Of a DNA stretch of 64,000 nt, positions 1 to 9,696 are shown piece by piece. The position numbers and the translations under genes are program-made. The notes beneath the pieces were generated by a model that was not told where the DNA came from, ran no database searches, and was given only the letters and a program-made list of their open reading frames with translations. Source of the stretch: Phycisphaerales bacterium (GTDB lineage: Bacteria; Planctomycetota; Phycisphaerae; Phycisphaerales; UBA1924); contig JAEPQP010000001.1 in the NCBI GenBank assembly GCA_017640485.1, positions 1 to 64,000 of the forward strand. Reading direction: 5' to 3'. The stretch's first letter is position 1. Every line of letters starts with the position of its first letter.

Positions 1-952
1 CGGGGATCCCAACCAAACTCGATGGCTGAAGGCGCGTGATGCGCTGTCCTGACGCGGTGGAGATGGTTTCGCGTATCCCTTTGCCGTTGAGATAGTTGTA
101 TGGATATTTCTCGCGCAGGGCTTTGAGGCGGGATGACTCGATCGCGGGCATGGTCGAGGCGTCGAAATCGTTCACTCCAAAGACCCCGACGGTGACCATG
201 CTCTGGAATGGGCCGTGGTAATAGAACGCTCTTTCTCCTTCGGCACGGAGTTCCAAGACCGCTTGTTCTGCTGCGGCTCGAAAATCCTTGATTTGCTCCG
301 GATTTGGGGTGGATTGGTCGTCGGTCCCGTAGACACCGAGTTGGAGTGTGTAGAGCGCGGTTGGACCGAATCGTTCTTTCACAGTGCGGAGATCGTACTC
401 GGAGTTGGATCCACCCAGCGCGTCTCCGGACGGCGGCGCGAGGAAGGCACTGGCGAACGGGCGCGATGTGCCGTTGGTGATCTCGCGGATCTGATCCAGA
501 TCCAGGAGCGCTTGCCGGTCGTTGGGTCCGTCGTAGCGTCCGATCGCGACGACCGACTTGCCTTGGCGCGGCGCGACATACGCGTTGTTGAGTCCGAAGT
601 TGGCTTTGATATTGGTGAGCGCATCGCGTGCGACGCGTTCATTCGGGAGTGTCGCGAGGATGATGGACCACTGGAGGGATTCGTCGGTTGCATCGGGGAT
701 ATCCAGCGGGGCGTTTTCATCGAATACACCCGGGCCTTGATCGACGAACCGGTCTCGGCTGTCATCCCGCTTGGATTCCGATGAGCCGCAGGCGGGGATC
801 AGAATGGATGTCGAAAGGAGGCACACACTCGTGAACAATGGGAGTCCTGTGAAACGCGTTGTTTTTGCGCGTATACCGAACAAACAGAAAACCTGCTTGT
901 GATGGGCGGTTTTGGCGCGTGTTCGTGAGTTCTGTTTGGTATCGATGAACAT
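1..952 (-). CDS. Putative lipoprotein, SPOR-like repeats (partial, runs off left edge)
   Basis: Manual translation of the minus strand is open from an ATG at 952 to position 1. It contains the lipobox-like SILIPACGSS and repeat-like segments (WSIILATLPNERVARDALTNIKANFG; AFYYHGPFQSMVTVGVFG). Missing from the ORF track because it has no stop in the window. Start codon uncertain. Confidence 0.7.
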   Translation of the reverse strand, partial: MFIDTKQNSRTRAKTAHHKQVFCLFGIRAKTTRFTGLPLFTSVCLLSTSILIPACGSSESKRDDSRDRFVDQGPGVFDENAPLDIPDATDESLQWSIILATLPNERVARDALTNIKANFGLNNAYVAPRQGKSVVAIGRYDGPNDRQALLDLDQIREITNGTSRPFASAFLAPPSGDALGGSNSEYDLRTVKERFGPTALYTLQLGVYGTDDQSTPNPEQIKDFRAAAEQAVLELRAEGERAFYYHGPFQSMVTVGVFGVNDFDASTMPAIESSRLKALREKYPYNYLNGKGIRETISTASGQRITRLQPSSLVGIP

Positions 953-1177
953 TTTTCACGGGTCCCTTGTTGTGTTATACTCTCTAAGTCACTTCGTTGC
1001 TTGTGATTAGATTGTTTTGACCATTTTTACTGTTTTGTGTTCTTCGACTGAAGTCGCGGTCGATACACACTCTGAAGGATGGTGGAACGATCCTTCGAAC
1101 AACAACATGTTGTGGTGTCCGAGTGGTGGGCATTGCAAGACACAAGAAGTAGGCAGGCATTCAAAGGAGTTTTCCTC

Positions 1178-1480
1178 ATGAGTTACATCTCACCATCTGA
1201 CTTGGGCGCTGCGTCCAATGTCGGTCGAACCCGATCTGGACAAATCTCTCGTCCAGATACGGCTCTCAACGATACGCGACAGAGACCAACCCGATCCAAA
1301 GATCAGGTCGAGTTCTCCAATGTCGCTCGTTACCTTTCTGATCTCAAAGCTGGTCCGGCAGAACGCAGCGAACTGATCGCACGCATCCGCGAGGAAATTG
1401 ACGCCGGGAGTTATGACACTCCTGAGAAACTCGACGCGGCGATCGATGGCGTCATCGAAGACCTTGAGTTCGAGCTCTAA
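1178..1480 (+). CDS. flgM: FlgM-like anti-sigma-28 factor
   Basis: Start chosen at the internal ATG preceded by AAAGGAG. The C-terminus VEFSNVARYLSDLKAG...RSELIARIREEIDAGSYDTPEKLDAAIDGVIEDL matches the FlgM C-terminal pattern. Confidence 0.7.
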   Translation: MSYISPSDLGAASNVGRTRSGQISRPDTALNDTRQRPTRSKDQVEFSNVARYLSDLKAGPAERSELIARIREEIDAGSYDTPEKLDAAIDGVIEDLEFEL

Positions 1481-1507
1481 GACCCATCACCCGATTGTTT
1501 CAGACAG

Positions 1508-1532
1508 ACGCGGCCCATCGGGTCGCGTTTTT
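1508..1532 (+). terminator. Intrinsic terminator after flgM-like gene
   Basis: ACGCGGCCC-ATC-GGGTCGCGT stem followed by TTTT. Confidence 0.7.
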
Positions 1533-1543
1533 CATGCGCCGGA

Positions 1544-2437
1544 TCAGTCGATGAGACGGGTTTGGATGATCTTGAGATCGGGGAGGTGTGTGCTGAGTGT
1601 GGAGTGGGTTTGATCGCTTAGTGGGCCGAGCATGAAGAGGGTTGATCCGGATCCGGAAAGATGGGCTGGGAGTTCCAGGCGCCGGAGTGTGTTGAGGAGC
1701 GTTGCGAGTTCCGGGACCTCGATTGTTGCCGGGATCATGAGATCGTTGGAGAGATCTGTGTCGTCGATGACCGCTTTGTGTGCGATGGAATCGAGGTCTT
1801 GATCCTGAACTGATCGCTCGGTCTCTGATGGAAGCAATCGGTCGAAGGCGCGGTACACAGGACCGGTCGGGCATCCGAACGGAGGGACCAGGAGTGTGAG
1901 TTCGGACTCGGCAGGTTGGATCCGCTGGATCGAATCCCCGACCCCCGACACGATCGCGGGACGCGGCGGACGGCCCGATCGGTGCATCTCCAGATCGAGA
2001 AAGAACGGGATATCCGTCCCGATGGAATGGGCGATGGATTGGAGTTCAGGTTCACTGAGCTTCAAATCGAACAGGTCATTGAGCAGCAGCAGCATGCCCG
2101 CAGCGTTCGAGGATCCTCCCCCCAATCCGCCCCCGGCGGGGATGGACTTGGTGAGCTGGGCGTGGATCGGGAGTGATCGATCCAGGTGCGACTGCATAGC
2201 TTGGTGCGCTTTGTAGATCAGATCAGACTCGATCGGCCAGTCCACGGGTGCGCCGGTGTCCCACTGGACAGTAAAGCTGGTTGCTGAATCGGTCTGCGTG
2301 ACGCTGAGTCGGTCGCTGAGATCGATCGGGTGCATCCATGATCGGATCGGGTGGAGTCCCTGCTCGTTGGGTGGCGCGACTTTCAGGATCAGGTTGATCT
2401 TCGCGTGCGTCTGGATCGTACGGCTGTTGGGCATCAA
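1544..2437 (-). CDS. ispE: 4-diphosphocytidyl-2-C-methyl-D-erythritol kinase
   Basis: GHMP kinase motif IPAGGGLGGGSSNAAGMLLLLN, N-terminal AKINLILKV, C-terminal LSGSGSTLFML. Confidence 0.92.
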   Translation of the reverse strand: MMPNSRTIQTHAKINLILKVAPPNEQGLHPIRSWMHPIDLSDRLSVTQTDSATSFTVQWDTGAPVDWPIESDLIYKAHQAMQSHLDRSLPIHAQLTKSIPAGGGLGGGSSNAAGMLLLLNDLFDLKLSEPELQSIAHSIGTDIPFFLDLEMHRSGRPPRPAIVSGVGDSIQRIQPAESELTLLVPPFGCPTGPVYRAFDRLLPSETERSVQDQDLDSIAHKAVIDDTDLSNDLMIPATIEVPELATLLNTLRRLELPAHLSGSGSTLFMLGPLSDQTHSTLSTHLPDLKIIQTRLID

Positions 2438-2499
2438 GCAAGCGTAGGACGGGTCTGTGCTCGCTAGGATATGGGAGTCTGATGTCGAGGAGAACGATG

Positions 2500-3651
2500 A
2501 TGAATGTGCACGATCTGATCAACGCGATGGAAGAAATCGCTCCGCTCAAGTACGCCGAGTCGTGGGATAAGGTGGGGTTGCAGCTCGGGGTTGCAGGCCG
2601 CGCGATCGGTGGGCCGGTGATGCTGACGATCGATCTGACAGAAGAGGTGCTCGACGAAGCGATGCGGATGCAGGCGGGGATGATCATCGCGTACCACCCT
2701 CCGATCTGGAATCCGTTGACGAAGCTGACGGATGCGTCGCACACTGAGCGGATCATCCGCGGCGCTGCGGAAGCGGGGATCGCGATCTTTACGCCTCACA
2801 CAGCGCTGGATGCGGCGCCGGGGGGGGTGACGGACTGGTTGTGCGAGGGGATCGGATCGCCGCGCGGTCAAGCGAAAGAGGGTGTGATCGACGGCGACTG
2901 CCGGGCGCTGCAGCCTGGGATTGGCGGGGATCGCTCGCGCGAGGTCAAGGTCATTACCTTTGTGCCAACAGAGCAGGTCGATCAAGTGCGCAATGCGCTG
3001 GGGACCGCTGGTGCGGGCGGGATCGGGAAGTACAAGCTGTGCTCGTTTACCACGACGGGTCAGGGAACATTCCTGCCGAGCGATGATGCGAATCCGGCGG
3101 TTGGCAAACGCGGGACACTGAACCGGGTCGATGAGATGCGGCTCGAGATGGTGTGCGAGCGCCGGGCGCTGCCTCTCGTCATCGAGACACTCAACTCGTT
3201 CCATCCCTATGAGGAGCCGGCGTATGACATCGTGGAACTGGTCCCCGAGCCCTTGCGTCAGGTTGGTTCGGGACGACGGCTGACGCTCGATCAGCCCGCG
3301 TCGATGGGTGATCTGATCGCTCGGCTCCAGGCGCACCTTGGACGATCACGCATGCGCTACGCGCTGTCTGGTGACGATCGGGCGTTCCGCACGATCGGTG
3401 TGGTTCCAGGATCGGGCGCCTCGCTCGTTGAACTTGCCCAGCAGGAAGGATGCGAGGTGTTCATTACCGGCGAGATGACCCACCATGAGATTCTCGCGGC
3501 TCGGCACGCTGGGGTTTCGGTGCTCCTCGCGGGTCACACAAACACGGAACGCGGGTACCTCCCGAGACTCCAATCGCGGTTGATGACGATGCTCCCCGAG
3601 CTTGAGTTTGTCATCTCGGAATGCGATCGTGATTGTATTGTAGTGGGATGA
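2500..3651 (+). CDS. Nif3-like dinuclear metal center hexameric protein
   Basis: YAESWDKVGLQLG, MIIAYHPPIWNPL, IFTPHTALDAAPGGVTDWL, LLAGHTNTERGYLP. Includes the middle PII-like insert (HPYEEPAYDIVEL). Start chosen after GAGG; the ORF is open from 2482. Confidence 0.9.
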   Translation: MNVHDLINAMEEIAPLKYAESWDKVGLQLGVAGRAIGGPVMLTIDLTEEVLDEAMRMQAGMIIAYHPPIWNPLTKLTDASHTERIIRGAAEAGIAIFTPHTALDAAPGGVTDWLCEGIGSPRGQAKEGVIDGDCRALQPGIGGDRSREVKVITFVPTEQVDQVRNALGTAGAGGIGKYKLCSFTTTGQGTFLPSDDANPAVGKRGTLNRVDEMRLEMVCERRALPLVIETLNSFHPYEEPAYDIVELVPEPLRQVGSGRRLTLDQPASMGDLIARLQAHLGRSRMRYALSGDDRAFRTIGVVPGSGASLVELAQQEGCEVFITGEMTHHEILAARHAGVSVLLAGHTNTERGYLPRLQSRLMTMLPELEFVISECDRDCIVVG

Positions 3652-3666
3652 GAAACCGTTTGCTAA

Positions 3667-4149
3667 TCAGTCCTGATCCGGATCGTCCACATCGATCTTG
3701 CCTCGCAGGTTGAATCCTGCTTTGGGGACGCTGATTCTGGATTCGTAGAGGACTTCTTGAAGTTTGCCAGGCTTCAGGTATTTGGTCGTCCCGACGAGTT
3801 TGTAATCGATGATCCCGCTCAGTTGTGAGCGCGGGACCTCAAAGACAGCCGGGAGCTCGAAGGTGTGCTCGCCGTAGGTATGGAGCGTGGTTTCCGGGCT
3901 TCGGACTCCTGAGAACACATGCTGGTTATCGATCGAGACGGTGTACGCGACCTGCTTGAGCGGGATCGGTTCTCTGTTTGGGTTGGTCGCTTTGACAGAG
4001 AACGCGTAGACAGTGCGTTCTTGTGTGTGCTCAATCTCGCGCACACCGACGGTCTCGAATCGGGGGCTCTTGATGTTTGAGCATCCTGTGGAGAGGGCCA
4101 TGCTGATGATGAGCACGGCGATCAACGCGCTGAGGATCGGGGTTCGCAT
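3667..4149 (-). CDS. LEA type 2 / WHy-domain-like lipoprotein
   Basis: Lipobox LSTGC; YAFSVKATNPNREPIPLKQVAYTVSIDNQHVFSG resembles LEA_2/WHy domains. Confidence 0.65.
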   Translation of the reverse strand: MRTPILSALIAVLIISMALSTGCSNIKSPRFETVGVREIEHTQERTVYAFSVKATNPNREPIPLKQVAYTVSIDNQHVFSGVRSPETTLHTYGEHTFELPAVFEVPRSQLSGIIDYKLVGTTKYLKPGKLQEVLYESRISVPKAGFNLRGKIDVDDPDQD

Positions 4150-4228
4150 GATCGAGCGTATGCACGCCGATGCTCAAAGAGGATGAAAGTGGTGGTCTGG
4201 ATGCGATCTGGATGTGATCAAGTCGGGT

Positions 4229-4786
4229 TCAGGGGATCGCGATCGTAGGGCCGAGCAGATCGGCGTTCATGTGGACCCAGTTGGGGTCGCCCATCGCTTC
4301 GATCATGATGGGTCCATCGCTGAGCGATGCGTGCTCGTGGATGAAGTTGACCCAATGGGACATCAGGAAGCCGAGGATGAGGCATCCGATCCATGCGCCG
4401 AGTTCTGCGGAGCGTTTTTTGCGGATAAACGCGAGGATTCCGACGCCGAGCACGACGGTCGCGGCTTTCCAGAGCGCGAGGATCGTGGGGGATTGGTATT
4501 CCATCATCGCACGAGCGAGCGGGTTGGCTTCGGTCATCCCTGTGTGGGTGATGTAGAGCAGAGTGAGGTAGAGGTCGATGACCGACATCACGACGATCAG
4601 GGTGATGAGCGCGATCACGCGGAACGATCGGTCGCGGAAAGGGGCCGAGACACGGCGTGTGAGCGATCTGGATTCCGGCGCCAGAGCGCCCATGGCCTGC
4701 GTATCCATGACCACCTCAATCGGGAATCCCCTCCGGATGAATCTGTGTGATTCAGGTGCAGACACAACTTCTTGGTTCTCGGGCAT
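4229..4786 (-). CDS. Integral membrane protein, DUF5658-like
   Basis: Several TM segments; VIDLYLTLLYITHTGMTEANPLARAMM motif. Confidence 0.6.
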   Translation of the reverse strand: MPENQEVVSAPESHRFIRRGFPIEVVMDTQAMGALAPESRSLTRRVSAPFRDRSFRVIALITLIVVMSVIDLYLTLLYITHTGMTEANPLARAMMEYQSPTILALWKAATVVLGVGILAFIRKKRSAELGAWIGCLILGFLMSHWVNFIHEHASLSDGPIMIEAMGDPNWVHMNADLLGPTIAIP

Positions 4787-4869
4787 GCACGACCAGATCC
4801 ACTACACTACATCCAGAAGAATTCGTCGGAAATGGAACGCAACACGGAAGATTCTCGGATGTTCAATAG

Positions 4870-7800
4870 ATGATGGAAAAGGGTTCTCTGCGAGGTGATT
4901 CGGTGATCAGCACATCAGGACAATCCAAAGCCCGAAAGCCGATCGCGTATTTGGTGCGTGTCTCGGCGCTGTCGCTTGTGCTCTCGTCAGGGCTTTCATA
5001 CGGGCAATCGGATCGCGACGAACGCGCGAATCCTGTGTATCTTGCTGATGCGCCGGTCGCGATCGAGACAACGGAGCGTGCTCTGGCGCTGGCTTCGCAA
5101 GGGAGCTACGCGGAAGCCGCACGCACGCTCGGACAGTTGATCCTCGAGCACGGCGAACAGCTGACTCCCAACCCCAAAGTCAACGGGGTGATGATCCCGG
5201 TCCGAGATCGGATCCACGATGTGCTCATGTCCGATCTCGAACTGTTGCGTGCGTATACACGGATCAACAACGCGAAGGCGCTGCGCCTGCTCGAGCAAGG
5301 AGAGTATCTGGAAGCGTCTGATTCGTATTGGTTGACGCGATCCGGATTGGTCGCTTCACTGAACCAGGCGCAGATGCTGATCGAATCCGGACGCATTGAT
5401 TCGGGTCGGCGGGTGCTTGAACAACTCGCGGTGCATCCTGACGCAGCGAGTGAGTCCGCGCGTGCGATGGAACTCTCGGAGCTTGTGTTCCGCGCTGATC
5501 CGACTGAGCAGAGCGGGTCGAATCTTGATCGTTGGTCGGGGATCAGCGGGATTGCTCGGCGGGATCTTGAGCCGTTCCGGGGTCCGGTCGATCAAGACCG
5601 ATCACGGACCTCGATGCTGTCATCGCCGATCGACAGCACGATCGATCCGCTTCGATTGGACGGCATCGTTCGTCGCCCGATTGCTTCGGCGCGGTTGAGT
5701 CCCCCCTCGACCAATGAGGATCTGCTCAATGAAGACGAGCGCGTGAATCCCGGCGCGGTCATCAAACCCAAACCTTGGTCGATGCCGGTTGTGCAGGGAG
5801 ACACGCTGATCACCAACGACGGCGTCACCATCTCGTGCTTCGATCGGTTCACGCTCAGACCACGATGGAGATTGACCACGACCTCGACGGATACCGAAGA
5901 GCAGGATCGCACAAGCAAGGGGATCCGTTCGCGGATTGCGCGCACGATCGAGGATCTGTCGAGCGTCACGATTGAAGGGGATGTGGTCTACGCCGCGGCG
6001 GGGCTGGCGCGGACCGGGAATCGGACGGGCGACAATCGCTTGCTCGCGATTGATATTGATTCTGGAGCCGTGCTTGAGCAGACGACGCTCGAGCAGCTCG
6101 ATCCGGAACTTGCGGGCGCCACGATCAGGGGATCGGTGATTGTTGATGGGGACACGATTATCGTTGCCGCGAGAAAGAATCTACGACGAGAACGGCTCGT
6201 GGCGCTGTCGCTCGTCGGGATCGATCGAAGGACCTTCGAGCGGCTCTGGACGCGTGACATCGGAAGCGCGGGTTCACTCCCGTTCCAGCAGATCGGTCAA
6301 ATCTCCCATTCGGGGATGCTCGCCGATGGCGTGCTGTACTGGACAGACATCATGGGGCTGGTGTGCGCCGTCGAGACTTCAACGGGTCAGACGCTGTGGG
6401 CGCGTGCGGAGCCGAGCGCGGATGTGTATACACGGTACGAGCGAGAGCCTTGGACCGTCTCGACGCCGGTCGTCAAAGGGGATTCGGTCTTCATCCTCGA
6501 TGTTTCTGGACAGATGATCAACCGGATCGATCGTGATACGGGGGAGGTCCTCGCATCAACACGCGCGATCAGCAACGGCGATGGGTTGTACCTGCTCGAG
6601 ATGGACGACTCGATCGCGTGCGTCGGACGGACTGTGATCACGCTCCATAGTGTGGATCGTTTCGCGACGGATCGTCCGAGGATGCTGACACCAACGGGGG
6701 ATGGTCGGAGCGTGATCCAGGGGCGCGTGATCGCGTCGGGGGACTCGTTGATTGTTCCGATGGAGAGTGGTCTGGTTGTGCTCGATACAACCCGGACGGG
6801 GGTGCGCGAATCGGTCGAGCTCGAGCAGAGCGGGATCGCGGTGGCGCTCGATGGTCAGATCCTGATCACGGATGAGAACCGGGTCTCGAGTTATCTGAGC
6901 TGGGATATTGCTCGATCGGTGCTCTCGAGTCGCATCGATGAGCTAGATGATGTGCATGCCGCGATCACGCTGAGTGATCTCGCGTACCGTTCGGATCATC
7001 ACGATGAGATCATCCCCGCGATTGATCGCGCGATCTCGATGCTGCGCCAGACGCTGCCTGGGACTGGGTCGCGTTCGGTTCAAGAGGCGCGTGATCGTCT
7101 GTTTAGTATCACGCTCGATATGGTCGGGCTCCCTGCTGTGGTCGCGCCAGAGCGGGACGGCTCGCCCATTGTCTCAGGACCGATCCGTTCGAGACTCCTT
7201 GATCGTGCTGGAACCATCGCGCGGAGCACGCAGCAAACACTCGCGCACCAGATGACCAGCGGCGTGTGGGCGATGTCTGAACGCCGGATCAACGACGCGG
7301 TCGGGATCTACCACAGCATCCTCCAGGACCCGGCGCTCTCGGCTGAGATGTGGCAAGGGAGCGGGCTCGCGATCCGCGCCGAGATCGAAGCAACGCATCA
7401 GCTCAGCGCGATCGTCGATGAGTTCGGACGCGGCGCGTGTGAGATGTTCGATGCGCTCGCGTCGATCGAGCTCGATGAACTCAACGCACAGAGCACACAG
7501 ATCCCCAGCGCGCAGGAGTACGAAGAGTTGGCGCGTCGATTCCCCTGGGCGCCGACGACTCCCATCGCTTGGGAACTGGCCGCGAGCGGGTGGGCGTCGA
7601 TGAACAACGCGCCCGCGGCGGTGCGTGCGGCGCGCTCGGGCTTTGATTCCATCGAACGACTCAGCGAGCACGGCATCGCGATGCAGCAGCGTGTGATCGA
7701 CTCGCTCGGGTCGGTCCTCATCAGCGGATTGCTCGACTCGCAGCGCCGAGCAGAAGCATCCAAGCTCGCGACCACGCTCGCGCGGACCTACCCGACCATC

Positions 7801-9198
7801 ACGATCACGATGAACGGGCAACCGATCAACGCGGGGGAACTCTCTGTCGGGCTCTCTTCCGGGCTCCCGGCACCAACACTCGGGGATCGTTTCCTCGGCG
7901 AGCAGACGCCGAGCTTGATCGCGGGGTATCCGGTCAAGTCTCCGATCCGATCGCAGCACGACTCGGTGGTGATGTTCGCGCCCCAGCTCGCGCAGGCGCG
8001 GCTGGTTCGGTTCACGAACCAGACTCCAGAAGTGCTCTGGACGCGTCAATCGCAGAACGCGGAGCCTCCGATCGTGGTGGTGCATAACGACTACCAGACG
8101 GTGCTCATGTGGTCACCGACAAACGAGGACGAGGAGGGCGGATGGATCGAATCGATCGACACGATTACTGGAGAGACCCGCTGGACGATCGATCGGATCG
8201 GCGCGAAGATCGTCGAAACTTCTGTCCGCAGACCCGATGATGCGGCGCGGATCGATGGTCAGTTTGTGTCCCCGACAGAGGGGGTCGTGATTCTTGAGCA
8301 GATCATGAATGTGTGCGACGGATCGGTTCTGGTTCTGGTTGATCGGATCGGTCGGGGGATGGGGGTCGATATCCTGACGGGACAGGTTCTCTGGAGCGAG
8401 GATCTCCCGATCAATCGCGTGCACGACATCGATGCATCCTCCGGCGTGCTGGGGATCACTGGGATGTGGTACATCGATCACAACGCGGATACCGGACAGG
8501 TCGCGGTGCGCTCGCCTCGGATCGCGTCAATCGATATCCGGACGGGTCAGACGATCCAGCTGCTCGACAAGCAGACCTCCACTCCACGATGGATCCGCGT
8601 CGCGCCGTCGGGGAACATGGTTGTCGGCACAAGCCAACGCGTGCTCTCGGTCTCAACGCGCGGCGGGGCGCTCGACTGGGTCATCCGCAACGACGGACTC
8701 ATCAACACCAACGCGGGATGGATCGCTGACGACACACTGATCGTGCTCGATGAGTTTGTGGGTTTGTGGATGATCGGTTTGCGCGACGGAAAGATGCCCA
8801 CCAATCCGACGGATACGGCCGGGCGGATCCTCGAGCGTGGATGGATCACGCTCGAGTCGCGCAGTGATCGGATCGCGGTCGTCGGGTCGGGTGGTTTGGG
8901 GATCTTTGATCCCAGCGGTCTGACGCTGGGTCTTGATCCCGATGATGGGAGCTGGCCGTATGTGGATGCGGCGTGGGGCGCCGATCGCGTCGCGATGATC
9001 CAGCGTGCGTCATCGGAAGACAACCTGACGATGCAGGTCCCGGTCTCGCTGTTTGATCTCGAGAACGCTCGGATGCTTGATTCGATCGAGCTCTCGCTCC
9101 CGGCACAGATCCAGCGTCAGCCGACGAGTGTGCAGTCCGCGACGGGGGTCGTGGTCGTCGGGTTCGGAGAGGTGAGCGTCGTGCTGAAGACTGAGTGA
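4870..9198 (+). CDS. Large secreted PQQ-like beta-propeller protein with helical/TPR-like segments
   Basis: 1442 aa; signal-peptide-like N-terminus; repeats such as VYAAAGLARTG...LLAIDIDSGAVL, LYWTDIMGLVCAVETSTGQTLW, VDILTGQVLWSEDLP. Confidence 0.8.
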   Translation: MMEKGSLRGDSVISTSGQSKARKPIAYLVRVSALSLVLSSGLSYGQSDRDERANPVYLADAPVAIETTERALALASQGSYAEAARTLGQLILEHGEQLTPNPKVNGVMIPVRDRIHDVLMSDLELLRAYTRINNAKALRLLEQGEYLEASDSYWLTRSGLVASLNQAQMLIESGRIDSGRRVLEQLAVHPDAASESARAMELSELVFRADPTEQSGSNLDRWSGISGIARRDLEPFRGPVDQDRSRTSMLSSPIDSTIDPLRLDGIVRRPIASARLSPPSTNEDLLNEDERVNPGAVIKPKPWSMPVVQGDTLITNDGVTISCFDRFTLRPRWRLTTTSTDTEEQDRTSKGIRSRIARTIEDLSSVTIEGDVVYAAAGLARTGNRTGDNRLLAIDIDSGAVLEQTTLEQLDPELAGATIRGSVIVDGDTIIVAARKNLRRERLVALSLVGIDRRTFERLWTRDIGSAGSLPFQQIGQISHSGMLADGVLYWTDIMGLVCAVETSTGQTLWARAEPSADVYTRYEREPWTVSTPVVKGDSVFILDVSGQMINRIDRDTGEVLASTRAISNGDGLYLLEMDDSIACVGRTVITLHSVDRFATDRPRMLTPTGDGRSVIQGRVIASGDSLIVPMESGLVVLDTTRTGVRESVELEQSGIAVALDGQILITDENRVSSYLSWDIARSVLSSRIDELDDVHAAITLSDLAYRSDHHDEIIPAIDRAISMLRQTLPGTGSRSVQEARDRLFSITLDMVGLPAVVAPERDGSPIVSGPIRSRLLDRAGTIARSTQQTLAHQMTSGVWAMSERRINDAVGIYHSILQDPALSAEMWQGSGLAIRAEIEATHQLSAIVDEFGRGACEMFDALASIELDELNAQSTQIPSAQEYEELARRFPWAPTTPIAWELAASGWASMNNAPAAVRAARSGFDSIERLSEHGIAMQQRVIDSLGSVLISGLLDSQRRAEASKLATTLARTYPTITITMNGQPINAGELSVGLSSGLPAPTLGDRFLGEQTPSLIAGYPVKSPIRSQHDSVVMFAPQLAQARLVRFTNQTPEVLWTRQSQNAEPPIVVVHNDYQTVLMWSPTNEDEEGGWIESIDTITGETRWTIDRIGAKIVETSVRRPDDAARIDGQFVSPTEGVVILEQIMNVCDGSVLVLVDRIGRGMGVDILTGQVLWSEDLPINRVHDIDASSGVLGITGMWYIDHNADTGQVAVRSPRIASIDIRTGQTIQLLDKQTSTPRWIRVAPSGNMVVGTSQRVLSVSTRGGALDWVIRNDGLINTNAGWIADDTLIVLDEFVGLWMIGLRDGKMPTNPTDTAGRILERGWITLESRSDRIAVVGSGGLGIFDPSGLTLGLDPDDGSWPYVDAAWGADRVAMIQRASSEDNLTMQVPVSLFDLENARMLDSIELSLPAQIQRQPTSVQSATGVVVVGFGEVSVVLKTE

Positions 9199-9210
9199 TT
9201 GATCACTGCA

Positions 9211-9696
9211 TCAGGCGCTCACGAGTGAAGGATCGTGACCCTTCTCGATCTCTGTGATTTTATTGATCCGGCGCTCGTGGCGTCCTCCATCGAACGGTGT
9301 GCCGATCCAGGTCTCGACGATTTTGTCCATCAAGCGAGCGCCGAGCAGATCCGCTGAGAGACAGAGGATGTTCGCGTCGTTGTGGGAGCGCGAGAGTTGA
9401 GCGGTCAGTTCATCATGGACAAGCGAGGCGCGGAGTCCATCGATTTTGTTTGCGGCAATCGACATCCCGATCCCTGTGCCGCAGATGAGCACGCCGCGTG
9501 TGGCTTTCCCTGAGGTGACTTCTTGTCCGACTTGCCAAGCGACTTCTGGGTAATCGCAGGGCTGGTCGTCGCACTGTCCAACGATCCAACCGTCGTGTCC
9601 GAGTTGTTTGATGGTGTCGAGGATTTGTTCAGCCGCGGATGATCCACGATGGTCTGATCCGATCGCGACAGTCAGTGTGGTGCTCTGGTCGGTCAT
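9211..9696 (-). CDS. rpiB: Ribose-5-phosphate isomerase B
   Basis: AIGSDHRGSSAAEQI, GVLICGTGIGMSIAANKIDGLRA, SRSHNDANILCLSA. Confidence 0.92.
   Translation of the reverse strand: MTDQSTTLTVAIGSDHRGSSAAEQILDTIKQLGHDGWIVGQCDDQPCDYPEVAWQVGQEVTSGKATRGVLICGTGIGMSIAANKIDGLRASLVHDELTAQLSRSHNDANILCLSADLLGARLMDKIVETWIGTPFDGGRHERRINKITEIEKGHDPSLVSA

Noticed and set aside
215-784. 189-aa plus-strand ORF at left edge
   Set aside because: Opposite the lipoprotein frame, which has a lipobox and sensible composition.
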